In this document: one piece after another, positions 54,829 through 63,875 of the stretch
Position numbering within the stretch: the stretch's first letter is position 1
How the letters are laid out: each line of letters opens with the position of its first letter
DNA from: Thiomicrorhabdus heinhorstiae
GTDB taxonomy: Bacteria > Pseudomonadota > Gammaproteobacteria > Thiomicrospirales > Thiomicrospiraceae
Direction of reading: 5' to 3'
DNA length: 64,000 nucleotides
Assembly (NCBI RefSeq): GCF_013391765.2
Contig: NZ_JACBGI020000001.1
Coordinates: forward strand, 1 to 64,000
The notes under the pieces: model-generated
Told to the model about the DNA's origin: nothing
Seen by the model: the letters and a program-made list of their open reading frames with translations, nothing else
The model's database searches: none
Program-made: the position numbers and the translations under genes

Positions 54829-54846
54829 TCAGGGCAGGAAATACGC

Positions 54847-55104
54847 ATGGCATTAAAAATCCTGAAAGGGTGTATCAACTGCGATATGTGCGAACCGGAG
54901 TGTCCGAATAAGGCGATCTCGATGGGTGAAAAAATCTACGAGATCAATCCGGATTTATGCACCGAATGCGTCGGCTTTTACGACACCCCAACCTGTATCA
55001 GCGTCTGTCCGCTGGACGTGATTATTACCGATCCGGATCGGGTCGAGGATCACGAAACCCTCTACGAAAAATTCAAAGAACTTGTCAAAGCGGACAAGAT
55101 CTAA
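54847..55104 (+). CDS. yfhL: YfhL-type 2[4Fe-4S] ferredoxin
   Basis: 85 aa. First cluster Cys in GCINCDMCEPECPNKAI, second in CTECVGFYDTPTCISVCPL, the Alvin-type arrangement with a 6-residue insertion. Low-potential electron donor. Directly downstream of trhP, which fits its use in the Fe-S-dependent hydroxylation; co-transcribed, then terminated by a hairpin. Confidence 0.93.
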   Translation: MALKILKGCINCDMCEPECPNKAISMGEKIYEINPDLCTECVGFYDTPTCISVCPLDVIITDPDRVEDHETLYEKFKELVKADKI

Positions 55105-55118
55105 AATGGTCAAAAATT

Positions 55119-55152
55119 AAAAGCGGAGTCGGGTAACCACTTCGCTTTTTTT
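55119..55152 (+). terminator. Rho-independent terminator after yfhL
   Basis: AAAGCGGAGT / ACTTCGCTTT pairs (one G-U) around loop CGGGTAACC, followed by TTTTTTT (to 55152). Ends the rimO-to-yfhL transcript. Confidence 0.8.
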
Positions 55153-55160
55153 ATAGGAGA

Positions 55161-55463
55161 ATGAACTTGATTGTGTTTAAAACCAAAGATCATCCCGATG
55201 TCAGTTATTTTGATCAGGTTGCCTTGAACTTAATCTCCTTAATGGGGCATAGTGAAATCGTGCCGGGCGCCTTGACGGATGAAGAAGTAGAGCAGGCGTT
55301 TAATAGCTTAAGTAAGGCCGTTTCCAGTCCAAGTGCACAAAACGGAGATAGTTGGGACGATGACTCGGTCAGCGTGTCGCACCGGGCTGGGCCTTTACTC
55401 GATTTATTACAAGTAGCGATTAAAAATGACGAGTATGTGATTTGGGAAAAATCTCTTCGTTAA
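55161..55463 (+). CDS. DUF1840 protein, 100 aa
   Basis: MNLIVFKTKDHPDVSYFDQVA, NLISLMGHSEIVPGALTDEEV and RAGPLLDLLQVAIK are the DUF1840 blocks. Cytoplasmic, function unknown. Good Shine-Dalgarno (aggaga) overlapping the yfhL terminator. Confidence 0.88.
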   Translation: MNLIVFKTKDHPDVSYFDQVALNLISLMGHSEIVPGALTDEEVEQAFNSLSKAVSSPSAQNGDSWDDDSVSVSHRAGPLLDLLQVAIKNDEYVIWEKSLR

Positions 55464-55526
55464 TGCAGAGCAAATCTAAAATTTGTCTTAGACGAATAGC
55501 TAATCAACCAATAATAGAACTTAACG

Positions 55527-55805
55527 ATGACAATACATTACAGAATCCAAACCTTTGATAATCAGGAACCGCCGCATCTTTTGAAAACAATCAAGATTCG
55601 CAATGCGCAGGTGTTGCCTTCGGTGAATCACACTTTGAATATTGATTTTGATGACTACATTGTGAAAGAAGTCCGGCATCGTGTGGGATACAAAACCGAG
55701 AGTTTTACCGATGAAAAGGGGATTCACAGCACTTACCAGGAGGTAGACGATATTGTTGTTATCGCCTGTAAAAAAGAGGCAGATACGTCTTATTCAATCA
55801 AATGA
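55527..55805 (+). CDS. Hypothetical protein, 92 aa
   Basis: Soluble, beta-rich, ends TSYSIK; MTIHYRIQTFDNQEPPHLLKT is the start. Not recognised, no motif. Plus strand after the DUF1840 gene, separated by 63 bases; the next lipoprotein gene starts 34 bases past its stop. Confidence 0.6.
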   Translation: MTIHYRIQTFDNQEPPHLLKTIKIRNAQVLPSVNHTLNIDFDDYIVKEVRHRVGYKTESFTDEKGIHSTYQEVDDIVVIACKKEADTSYSIK

Positions 55806-55839
55806 GTGCATCGGGCAGATTACAATTAAGGTTCTGAAA

Positions 55840-56448
55840 TTGAGTCTCTTTAATCGGCAAAACAGTGTGTCTTGTTGGGGTGTCGCTGTCGCACTTGGCA
55901 TTTTTTTAAGTGGTTGCGCCATTCAACAGAATCCGCCCGGCTCTCCGCTGCTCAATACCTTGAATCAAGTATCTGTTTGTTATGATTATGGTTGTAAAAG
56001 AGTCGCGCAGCTGTGGTTGCAGGGTACGGAATGGAATCAAATTACTAAACTGTTTGAAACTCCGGCAGAGTCCCCTGAGGAAGAACGAATAAAACTGGCT
56101 CGTGCGATTGCCTTGATGGAACGTTTTGCTGGGCGGGTGCTTGGAACCGGAAATGATAGGGCGGAAAACTCGGGAACCGGTGAAACCGGACAAATGGATT
56201 GCGTCGACGAATCAACCAATACCACAACCTATTTGACGCTTTTTGAGAAAAAGGGCTGGCTTAAATGGCACCATGTTCGGGACAAGGTGGTGCGCAGTCC
56301 GTTATTTTTTGACATACATTGGACAGCCGTTATTCAAGAGAATCAGAGTCGGCAGCAGTTTGCGGTTGATTCCTGGTTCAGGGAGAATGGTCGAGAACCG
56401 GTGATTATGAAATTGGCAGACTGGAAGCTCAAAAGAGAGCAGCCGTAG
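55840..56448 (+). CDS. Conserved hypothetical lipoprotein
   Basis: 202 aa from a TTG start (aagg upstream), chosen because it gives a clean signal: NRQNSVSCWGVAVALGIF with lipobox LSGC (lipidated Cys26). Mature part has VCYDYGCKRVAQLWLQG, SPEEERIKLARAIALMERFAG, GQMDCVDESTNTTTYL, KWHHVRDKV and FAVDSWFRENG, a pattern I recall from uncharacterised proteobacterial proteins. Function unknown; Cys pairs may form disulfides. Confidence 0.78.
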   Translation: MSLFNRQNSVSCWGVAVALGIFLSGCAIQQNPPGSPLLNTLNQVSVCYDYGCKRVAQLWLQGTEWNQITKLFETPAESPEEERIKLARAIALMERFAGRVLGTGNDRAENSGTGETGQMDCVDESTNTTTYLTLFEKKGWLKWHHVRDKVVRSPLFFDIHWTAVIQENQSRQQFAVDSWFRENGREPVIMKLADWKLKREQP

Positions 56449-56560
56449 CGGTTAAATCGGATTGCAATATTGTGTCATGCGGGAGCACAATTCAAGCAAT
56501 ATTCAATTGCTGTCCTGAACCGAATATAAATTCTCGCACAGAAATTTATGTGAATATTTT

Positions 56561-57121
56561 ATGCGCAGCTTTATTGCTATTCCTATTGATGCTGCTTGTT
56601 CCCGGATGTTGGAAGGGGTGCAGCAGAAATTGCAGGAGCAGCACGGAGCCGAACAGGTCGTGTGGTTTCTGCCGGAAAACTTTCATCTGACTCTACATTT
56701 TCTAGGGGCGAATGTGCCTGAAGAGAAAATCGAGCAGGTGATTCAAGCGATGGATTCGTGGTTTGCAAACGGCTTTCCTTGTTTTGAAGTTGAACTCGAT
56801 CGGGTCGAATTGTTTCCCTCCGGTCCATATCCGCACACCATTGTGGTTTCCGTGCAGAATAATACTCAGCTCCAACGCTTATTCAGTTCGCTTGAAGCAT
56901 ATTTAGCGACGCTGGGCTTGGAAGGTAAAAAACGCGATTTTCTGCCGCATATCAGTCTCGGGCGAATAAAAGTCCGCTGTAAACAGCCTTCCATGCATAT
57001 TCCCGAGCAATTGGCCGTTATCAAAATGCCGATGCTTGTCGACCGAATTACCTTGTTTGAAAGCGAATTGACCCTGAGAGAGCCGATTTACACCCCGCTT
57101 AAAAATCACTATTTTGTCTAG
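56561..57121 (+). CDS. thpR: RNA 2',3'-cyclic phosphodiesterase ThpR (2H family)
   Basis: 186 aa. Two HxT/S motifs: FHLTLHFLG (near residue 43) and FLPHISLGRI (near 127), the paired catalytic His of the 2H phosphoesterases. Opens 2',3'-cyclic phosphates on RNA. RSFIAIPIDAACSR start fits the family. Weak Shine-Dalgarno. Stands alone between lipoprotein and GST genes. Confidence 0.9.
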   Translation: MRSFIAIPIDAACSRMLEGVQQKLQEQHGAEQVVWFLPENFHLTLHFLGANVPEEKIEQVIQAMDSWFANGFPCFEVELDRVELFPSGPYPHTIVVSVQNNTQLQRLFSSLEAYLATLGLEGKKRDFLPHISLGRIKVRCKQPSMHIPEQLAVIKMPMLVDRITLFESELTLREPIYTPLKNHYFV

Positions 57122-57208
57122 CAGGGCATTGAAGTTGAAGTTCAAGTCATTATGATGGAGTGACGATTCACTATGTCCAGAAACAGGAACCTTAGTTAGG
57201 AGAGGGTC

Positions 57209-57877
57209 ATGCAATCGAAACTTGAATTAGTCAGCTTTAAACTGTGTCCTTTTGTGCAACGTGCGGTGATTGTGCTAAAGCAAAAAGGAGTCGATTTTGA
57301 TATTACCTATATCGATCTCAACGATCCTCCCGAATGGTTTAAAGCGATTTCTCCGTTAGGTCAGGTGCCGATTTTAAAAGCCGATGGAGAGGTGTTGTTC
57401 GAGTCGGCGGTGATTCAGGAATTCGTCGATGAAATTACGCCGCCAAGTCTGCACCCGCAAGATCCCCTGATCAAAGCCAAGCATCGCGCCTGGATGAGTT
57501 TTAGCAGTGAAATTATTTTTGCCGCTCACGGTGTGGTAACCGCCAAAGAAGAAGGTGAGTTCGAGCAAAAACAAGTTGCTGTGAAGGAGAAGTTGGCTCG
57601 ACTGGAAGGTGTGCATAGCGGGGGGGATTATTTTGCCGGTGATCAGCTGCACCTGATTGACACCACTATTGCGCCTCTGTTTATGCGTTTGGATTTTATC
57701 AAGCAGCTTTGCGGGATTGATCTGTTGCTAGGTTTGCCAAAGTGCAAACATTGGTCGGAAGTGCTTTTAGCGATGCCAGCCGTTCAGGAATCGGTTGTAC
57801 CCGATCTGATGGAAATGTATCGCATGATGATTGTCAAAATGGATGGTATTCTAGCCACCAAGCTGAATGATGGGTAA
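57209..57877 (+). CDS. Glutathione S-transferase family protein with CPFVQR motif
   Basis: 222 aa. SFKLCPFVQRAVIVLKQKGV at the N-terminus: Cys13 is positioned as in Cys-type (omega/beta-like) GSTs. SPLGQVPILKADGE and FESAVIQEFVDE follow; C-terminal helical domain with HLIDTTIAPLFMR. Possible thiol transferase or dehydroascorbate reductase. The next gene begins 3 bases after the stop, so they are co-transcribed. Confidence 0.88.
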   Translation: MQSKLELVSFKLCPFVQRAVIVLKQKGVDFDITYIDLNDPPEWFKAISPLGQVPILKADGEVLFESAVIQEFVDEITPPSLHPQDPLIKAKHRAWMSFSSEIIFAAHGVVTAKEEGEFEQKQVAVKEKLARLEGVHSGGDYFAGDQLHLIDTTIAPLFMRLDFIKQLCGIDLLLGLPKCKHWSEVLLAMPAVQESVVPDLMEMYRMMIVKMDGILATKLNDG

Positions 57878-57880
57878 GAT

Positions 57881-58786
57881 TTGAAATCCATCCGTTTAAG
57901 CCGGCAACTCTGGATTGCCGGTTGTCTTATCTTTGCTTGCTGTATGCCTGCATCGGCTCAGCAAGATACCATTCAATCGACAGATTCGGTTGCCCATTCT
58001 CAAGATAACGCTTTCGTATTGAATACTCCTCATAGATCGGATTTCCCTCCGTCCTGGATAGAGCATCTGACTCAGCGAATCTATTTAAACGAATGCGCCT
58101 CTAAGGAAGCGTTTCTGCTTTACTGGTCTGAAAATGAAGCCTTTCCATCACTGGGAATCGGGCATTTTATCTGGTTTCCTCAAGGAGTGAATCCAGCGTT
58201 TGAAGAGACATTTCCTCAAATGCTGGCCTATGTAAGTGAGCGTTATCCGGCACCGGAATGGTTACGAAATAATTTGCTGCAGGATGCTCCCTGGAAAGAT
58301 CGCGACGAATTTCTTTTGTGGCAGAGCTCGGAACAGGCTAAAGCTTTTCGCGGCTGGTTAAAAGAGACCATGGCGTTGCAAAGCGAATTTATCCTCACTC
58401 GCTTTTTCAGGAAGTGGCAACAGGCAATCGGCAACAAAGCGCTTGTCGGGCAGACCAACTTGCAAAAGCGTTTTAACTCTTTACTATCATTCGAGTCAGG
58501 TGCTTTGGCTGTGGTGGATTATTTCAATTTCAAAGGGTTAGGTGATTCTGTTAAAGAGCGATACCAAGGAGAAGGTTGGGGGCTGATTCAGGTTTTACAG
58601 GCCATGAACTGGCACGAAGGTATGCAAGAGGGCCAGCTGCTTGAAGAATTTGTTTCCGCGGCAAAAAGCCGTTTAGCCCTGAGAGTCAGTCTGGCAAAGG
58701 ATTGGCAAGCCGAACGCAGATGGCTACCCGGGTGGTACAAGAGATTGAATGCCTATCAGGAAAAATTAACGACTGGAAGCGACTGA
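57881..58786 (+). CDS. Exported protein of unknown function, possibly lysozyme-like
   Basis: 301 aa, TTG start following the GST stop by 3 bases; signal peptide to about PASA (residue 25). Conserved block: IYLNECASKEAFLLYWSENE and FPSLGIGHFIWFP. The Glu-containing segment followed by SLGIGH resembles the E...TIGYGH pattern of GH24-type lysozymes, but this is only a resemblance. Later LSFESGALAVVDYFNFKG. Periplasmic function unknown. Confidence 0.72.
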   Translation: MKSIRLSRQLWIAGCLIFACCMPASAQQDTIQSTDSVAHSQDNAFVLNTPHRSDFPPSWIEHLTQRIYLNECASKEAFLLYWSENEAFPSLGIGHFIWFPQGVNPAFEETFPQMLAYVSERYPAPEWLRNNLLQDAPWKDRDEFLLWQSSEQAKAFRGWLKETMALQSEFILTRFFRKWQQAIGNKALVGQTNLQKRFNSLLSFESGALAVVDYFNFKGLGDSVKERYQGEGWGLIQVLQAMNWHEGMQEGQLLEEFVSAAKSRLALRVSLAKDWQAERRWLPGWYKRLNAYQEKLTTGSD

Positions 58787-58795
58787 ACGAATACG

Positions 58796-58820
58796 AAAAA
58801 CGCTCCGTTAAGGAGCGTTT
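58796..58820 (-). terminator. Rho-independent terminator of the large chemoreceptor gene
   Basis: AAACGCTCC / GGAGCGTTT stem (58798-58806 with 58812-58820), read on the minus strand into TTTTTCG. Also adjoins the end of the plus-strand gene. Confidence 0.8.
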
Positions 58821-58831
58821 GGTTGGGGGGG

Positions 58832-61270
58832 TTAGGTTTTAAAGTGCGCCATATTGATGCTTAATTCAGAGGCCTGATGATTCATTTTCGCTGCTGAGGC
58901 CGAAGTGCGTTCTACCACAGTGGAGTTTTGCTGGGTAGCGGAATCGATGTCGCTGATGGCCTGGTAAACCTGATTGACGCCTTCCGCTTGTTCCGAAGAA
59001 GCATGGCTGATCTGTTGGATCATGCGCGTTACTTCGGAAATCGACTGAGTAATTTGTTGCATGACCTGACCGGATTCGTCTACCAGAGCGGTCCCTTGCC
59101 CGATACGTTCGACGTTGGCATCGATGAGGTTCTTAATGTCCTTGGCCGCTTCGGCAGATTTTTGCGCCAGAGCACGGACTTCGCCGGCAACGACCGCAAA
59201 TCCGCGACCGTGTTCACCGGCACGCGCAGCTTCCACCGCGGCATTTAACGCCAGCAGATTGGTTTGGAATGCGATACTGTCGATCAGGCTGATAATATCG
59301 GAAATTTCGTTGCTCGATTCGTGAATACCGTTCATCGCTTCGATGGTTCGTTTCATTACCTGATCGGCTTGCAAGGTTTCGTGCTGAACCTGTTGTACCA
59401 CCTGTGAAGCACGGTGAGCGTTTTCCGTGTTGTTCTGCACGGCCGAATTCATCTCTTCCATCGTTGCAGAGGTTTCTTCGATCGCCGCGGCCTGTTCCTG
59501 AATGCGCCCACTCAAGTCATTGGCGTCTTTGGCCAGATCGTTGGCTTCATGTTGTACGCTGTTGGCGGCATTTACCGCTACGGCGATGCTTTCAGACAGG
59601 GTCTTTGCCGATTGATTAATGGCATTTTTCAGAGTTGCCAGGTCACCCTGGTAATCGTTGTCGATAGACAGAGTCAGATTACCTTCACTTTGCGCACCGA
59701 CAACACGAATGATGTCATTCATCGCATTATTCAACGACTCTAAAGAGGTATTGATGCGCTCTTTTAGCTGTTCCAGTTGTCCGTTGGCATCGGCTTCAAC
59801 ACGAGATTGGAAGCGACCGTTCTGCATGTCGGTCATAACCCGGTTGATATCCGAGATAATGGCATCGGTTTCCGCAATTGCATGCTGTACATCATTGATA
59901 ATGCGCGCGTAGTCGCCCTTGGTTTCCAAAGAAAGGCGGAACTGATAATCGCCTTCGCGCAATGCTTGCATCATGTGCGAAATACCGTCCATCACTTTCT
60001 GAATAGTATCGATACTTTGGTTTACGCCGGTTTTTAATGCGTGCAGGTCGCCCTGATATTCGCCACGAATGCATTGGGTGAAATCACCTTTAGCCATAGC
60101 AGCGACACTGTCGTTAGCCTCGTCCAGAGCGGTTGAGACCTGACCAAGCAAAGTGTTGATGGCGACGGCGGTTTGTCCGATCTCATCCTTGGAAACGTTC
60201 GGAATGCGCAAGCTGAAATCGCCGGTGGTTAAGATTTTGTCGGTTTGCTGCTGCACTACACTTAGTGGGCGGATTACCAGGCGAATCACTGTGTATACGA
60301 TAATCAAGCTGAGGGCGATAATGCCCAGTGAAAGCACGATAAGCTGTTCCCAGGCGGCAAATTCGGCTTGCTGGATCGGTGCCATATATTCACTGTCATC
60401 CATCAAGAAAACGTGGCGTCCCATGACATGGCTGTCTTCGTCGTAGGCGGGAATATTGACGATGACTTGGTGGCCATGCAGGTAAACCGCTGACTCCTGA
60501 CCGTTGATTTCACGATAGTCGCTCTGCAGTGTTTTGATCGCTTCCGGGTTGAACCAGTTGTTGTTGGCCAGAATGTAATGGGTTCCAACCGGTGTATTTC
60601 CGTCCAGTACCGGCATTTTGCCGTATACTTTTTTAATGTAGTTGCGGTCGATCAATAGAATCCAGTCGCCGTTAACCGTCTTTTTAACATCTTTGACGAC
60701 CGACTTCAGGCCCTGCTTGAAAGAAGCCATGCCGAGAAATTCGTCGTTATTGGCATGATCGAAAATAGGCGAGACGGCAACCACGCTAACGCCTTGGTCA
60801 CCGATCGCTAGAGAACCGAAGGCATGCTTTTCCTTTAGAGCACGTTGAATCAGCGGGCTGTTGGTTAAATCCTGCCCCCAGCTTTCAGGGTCCCAGGACT
60901 TAATCAACGAACGACCGTCGGCCGTCATAATCTGTGTGCCGATATTTTTATAATCAGTCTGTTTAGCATAGTGGTCGCGGACGCCGGAGATGATGGGAAC
61001 CAGCTCTTCCCGGTCTTCTACCTGAAGTGCCTCGATGATTTTAGTCTCCATTGAGATCGCACTTGATCCGATAATCCCGGCCTGCACTTTAAAGTCGATT
61101 TCTGCGCGGATAAGGCTGTCCATCTTTTGAATCATCTGTTTCTCAACACGTTCTTTGACCGGAACAACATTACTGAAGTAACTGGTGGCGCCTTCAAAGA
61201 TTGCAACCGTCAGACCGATACCGACTGCGGTAATAAAAATTTTGTATTTGAGTGAGAGATTAGCAAACAT
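58832..61270 (-). CDS. Methyl-accepting chemotaxis protein with periplasmic Cache domain
   Basis: 812 aa. Transmembrane helix about 12-32, a periplasmic sensor ~35-310 with dCache/sCache features ([48 protein letters not shown]), second helix ~315-340, one or more HAMP-like repeats to ~540, then the signalling domain with [17 protein letters not shown] and [18 protein letters not shown]. No CheR pentapeptide. Ligand unknown, likely small organic or energy-linked molecule. Preceded by a sigma28-like site. Confidence 0.93.
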   Translation of the reverse strand: MFANLSLKYKIFITAVGIGLTVAIFEGATSYFSNVVPVKERVEKQMIQKMDSLIRAEIDFKVQAGIIGSSAISMETKIIEALQVEDREELVPIISGVRDHYAKQTDYKNIGTQIMTADGRSLIKSWDPESWGQDLTNSPLIQRALKEKHAFGSLAIGDQGVSVVAVSPIFDHANNDEFLGMASFKQGLKSVVKDVKKTVNGDWILLIDRNYIKKVYGKMPVLDGNTPVGTHYILANNNWFNPEAIKTLQSDYREINGQESAVYLHGHQVIVNIPAYDEDSHVMGRHVFLMDDSEYMAPIQQAEFAAWEQLIVLSLGIIALSLIIVYTVIRLVIRPLSVVQQQTDKILTTGDFSLRIPNVSKDEIGQTAVAINTLLGQVSTALDEANDSVAAMAKGDFTQCIRGEYQGDLHALKTGVNQSIDTIQKVMDGISHMMQALREGDYQFRLSLETKGDYARIINDVQHAIAETDAIISDINRVMTDMQNGRFQSRVEADANGQLEQLKERINTSLESLNNAMNDIIRVVGAQSEGNLTLSIDNDYQGDLATLKNAINQSAKTLSESIAVAVNAANSVQHEANDLAKDANDLSGRIQEQAAAIEETSATMEEMNSAVQNNTENAHRASQVVQQVQHETLQADQVMKRTIEAMNGIHESSNEISDIISLIDSIAFQTNLLALNAAVEAARAGEHGRGFAVVAGEVRALAQKSAEAAKDIKNLIDANVERIGQGTALVDESGQVMQQITQSISEVTRMIQQISHASSEQAEGVNQVYQAISDIDSATQQNSTVVERTSASAAKMNHQASELSINMAHFKT

Positions 61271-61413
61271 AAACCTTAACCTGTGTGGTAGAAATAACTT
61301 GAATTCCGTTTCAAGAAGTTTCTGTTTTTTATTTGTCGTTTTAATTTTTAGAAGAGCTCGTCTTGTGTAAGAGGCCCACTGTCATATTTAATTTTGTACA
61401 GTATTCCGTTAAT

Positions 61414-61439
61414 GTTTCGGCTGGAATGGGGATTCTTTA
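61414..61439 (-). promoter_or_regulatory. Sigma28 (FliA)-like promoter of the large chemoreceptor gene
   Basis: On the minus strand TAAA, 14 bases, then GCCGAAAC; same TAAA-N14-GCCGAWAC layout as at 13416-13441. 144 bases before the start codon. Upstream of that is the divergent prenyltransferase gene. Confidence 0.6.
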
Positions 61440-61480
61440 GTACGAGTTACTTATTGGTTTTTAACTGGTTGATTTAGCGT

Positions 61481-62419
61481 ATGAAAAAAATTACAGAAGA
61501 TGTTTCCTTATCAAAAATCATGGTGGCCAAAGCGGTTTTCGGTGCTTCGAGACCGGCGTTTTTGCTACTGAGTTTCGGTTTATCGATTTTGGCGGTCAGT
61601 GTGGCTTCCACTCAGAGCGTCAACTGGCCGTTGGCTCTGCTGTTGATGTTGATGGCGTTATCGGCACATGCCAGCGTTAACTGGTTAAATGAGTATGAAG
61701 ATTTTCGTTCCGGGTTGGATTCGATCACTGAATCCACTCCGTTTAGTGGTGGCAGTAAAAGCCTGCAAAATTATCCGGCGGCCGCAGTTGCCGTGAAGTG
61801 GTTTGGCAGGGCGGCCATCGCTTTGGTAGCGATTTTGGCTCTCTTTATCTGGCCGCACCTGAATCCGTATCTGATTGTTTTCGGTTTGCTTGGGATCATA
61901 CTGGTTGTGAGTTATACCAGCCTGTTAACCCGTAGACCCTGGCTATGTCTGGTTTCGCCGGGCTTGGCATTCGGGCCTATTATGCTGCTAGGCATGGGGT
62001 GGATTCTGGCCGGGCAATTTTCGTGGACGGCGTTTTGGCTGTCTTTGACGGTATTTTTTCAGGTTAATAACCTGCTTTTATTGAATCAATTCCCCGACCG
62101 ACTGGCAGATCGGCAAGTGGGTCGTTACAATGTGCTAATGCATTTGGGAAGTGCCCGAAGTTTGCAGATTTTTAAACTGTTTTTATGGGCTTCGTTTGTT
62201 CCGGTTCTGGTCGTTGCCTATCTGGTGCAAATACCGCAATTACTGCTAAGTATGCTGCCAGCTTTGCTGTTATCGTTGCTGCTGCTACATCGTTTACGCG
62301 ATTGGTCGGACGCTATGGAACAGCAGCAGATGCTGCCGGCTTTAGGGCTGAATGTCGCATTGGCGGTATCGACGCCATTACTGCTGGCAGGTGGATTTGC
62401 GATAAATTTGCACTTTTGA
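61481..62419 (+). CDS. UbiA-superfamily prenyltransferase
   Basis: 312 aa, about nine transmembrane helices. Asp-rich Mg/diphosphate motifs: NEYEDFRSGLD (about residues 70-80) and NQFPDRLADRQVGRYN (about 202-217). Transfers a prenyl chain onto an aromatic acceptor; closer to MenA-type layout than UbiA, target uncertain. Diverges from the chemoreceptor gene. Followed by cysM after 50 bases. Confidence 0.88.
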   Translation: MKKITEDVSLSKIMVAKAVFGASRPAFLLLSFGLSILAVSVASTQSVNWPLALLLMLMALSAHASVNWLNEYEDFRSGLDSITESTPFSGGSKSLQNYPAAAVAVKWFGRAAIALVAILALFIWPHLNPYLIVFGLLGIILVVSYTSLLTRRPWLCLVSPGLAFGPIMLLGMGWILAGQFSWTAFWLSLTVFFQVNNLLLLNQFPDRLADRQVGRYNVLMHLGSARSLQIFKLFLWASFVPVLVVAYLVQIPQLLLSMLPALLLSLLLLHRLRDWSDAMEQQQMLPALGLNVALAVSTPLLLAGGFAINLHF

Positions 62420-62469
62420 GGTCGGTTTATTGGCTAAACTCGGATGCACTATTCTTTTTAAATAGATAG

Positions 62470-63369
62470 ATGGAAAACACAATGGCTGGATTGACTCTCA
62501 TGGAGTGCGTCGGAAATACGCCTCTGGTCAGATTACAAAGAATGGTAACAACCGGCAGTCAAGTGCTGGTTAAACTGGAAGGCAATAATCCTGCCGGATC
62601 GGTAAAAGATCGTCCGGCGCTCTATATGATCAATCAGGCCGAAGCGCGCGGTGATATCCAACCCGGCGATACTCTGATTGAAGCGACCAGCGGCAATACG
62701 GGTATCGCGCTTGCCATGGCGGCTGCGATGAAGGGCTATAAGATGAAATTGATTATGCCCGATAATATGAGCATGGAGCGCAAAGCGGCAATGGCCGCTT
62801 ATGGAGCAGAATTGATTACGGTTTCCAAACAGAACGGAATGGAAGGCGCGCGCGACCTTGCGGAAAAAATGGTCGCTGCCGGTGAAGGTTTTATGCTTGA
62901 CCAGTTTGCTAACCCGGATAACCCTTTGGCGCATTATCATTCCACCGGCCCGGAAATTTGGCGTGATACTGAAGGCAAAGTGACTCATTTCGTCAGTGCC
63001 ATGGGAACCACCGGAACCATTATGGGTACCTCGATGTATCTGAAAGAGCAAAACCCGGAAGTGCAGATTGTCGGTGTTCAGCCAGAGGAAGGGGCGGCAA
63101 TTCCAGGAATTCGTCGTTGGCCGACCGAATATATGCCTAAAATTTATCAATCCACGCGGGTGGATCGTATCATCGATATGTCGCAACAGTTGGCGGAATC
63201 GACTATGCGTGATTTGGCGAAAATCGAAGGGATTTTCGGAGGGGTTTCTTCGGGTGGAGCAGTTGCTGCAGCTTTGAAGCTGGCCAATGAAATTGAAGAT
63301 GCGCTGATTGTCACGATAATCTGCGATCGCGGAGACCGTTATCTTTCAACCGGTGTTTACGGAGCTTAA
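62470..63369 (+). CDS. cysM: Cysteine synthase B (O-acetylserine sulfhydrylase CysM)
   Basis: 299 aa PLP enzyme making cysteine from O-acetylserine and sulfide or thiosulfate. Catalytic Lys46 in AGSVKDRPA, TSGNTGIALAMAA, MPDNMSMERKAAM and VSAMGTTGTIMGTS are CysM features. ATG 62470 or 62482 both possible; the first is used. The CYTH gene begins 2 bases after its stop. Confidence 0.95.
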   Translation: MENTMAGLTLMECVGNTPLVRLQRMVTTGSQVLVKLEGNNPAGSVKDRPALYMINQAEARGDIQPGDTLIEATSGNTGIALAMAAAMKGYKMKLIMPDNMSMERKAAMAAYGAELITVSKQNGMEGARDLAEKMVAAGEGFMLDQFANPDNPLAHYHSTGPEIWRDTEGKVTHFVSAMGTTGTIMGTSMYLKEQNPEVQIVGVQPEEGAAIPGIRRWPTEYMPKIYQSTRVDRIIDMSQQLAESTMRDLAKIEGIFGGVSSGGAVAAALKLANEIEDALIVTIICDRGDRYLSTGVYGA

Positions 63370-63371
63370 GT

Positions 63372-63875
63372 GTGGCTAGAGAAATCGAACGTAAATATCT
63401 GGTTCAGGGTGATTCATGGAAAGCATTGTCACGTAAACAGACACATTTTGCACAAGGCTATTTAAACGACCTGGTTGATTGCCAAAGCCGCAGTTCGGTG
63501 CGGGTACGTATCGAAGGCGAAAAAGCCAATCTCAATATCAAGAGCCTGGAAATCGGTTTAAGCCGCGACGAATATGAGTATGAGATTCCGTTAGCGGACG
63601 GCGAAAAGATGTTGAAAACCCTGGCTGTCGGCCCGGTGATCGAAAAAATTCGTTATTTAGTCGATTTTGCAGGCAGAACTTGGGAAATCGATGAATTTTT
63701 AGGTGATAATCAAGGGTTGATTGTGGCTGAAGTTGAGCTTGAATCCGAAACGGATCAGGTTGAGTTGCCGGAGTGGGTCGGTCAAGAAGTGACGCATCTG
63801 GCACGCTATTACAATATTAGTTTGAGTAAAACCCCGTTTAATCAATGGAGTGATGATGAAAAATTACCAGCTTAA
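63372..63875 (+). CDS. CYTH-domain triphosphatase-like protein
   Basis: 167 aa from GTG 63372. EIERKYLV motif (EXEXK, residues 4-8) plus RVRIEGEKANLNIKS and YEYEIPL, later EIDEFLGDN and VAEVELESE give the acidic/basic tunnel of CYTH inorganic tri-polyphosphatases. Function unproven. Overlaps the start of the TolC-like gene by 20 bases and lies in the same operon as cysM. Confidence 0.9.
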   Translation: MAREIERKYLVQGDSWKALSRKQTHFAQGYLNDLVDCQSRSSVRVRIEGEKANLNIKSLEIGLSRDEYEYEIPLADGEKMLKTLAVGPVIEKIRYLVDFAGRTWEIDEFLGDNQGLIVAEVELESETDQVELPEWVGQEVTHLARYYNISLSKTPFNQWSDDEKLPA

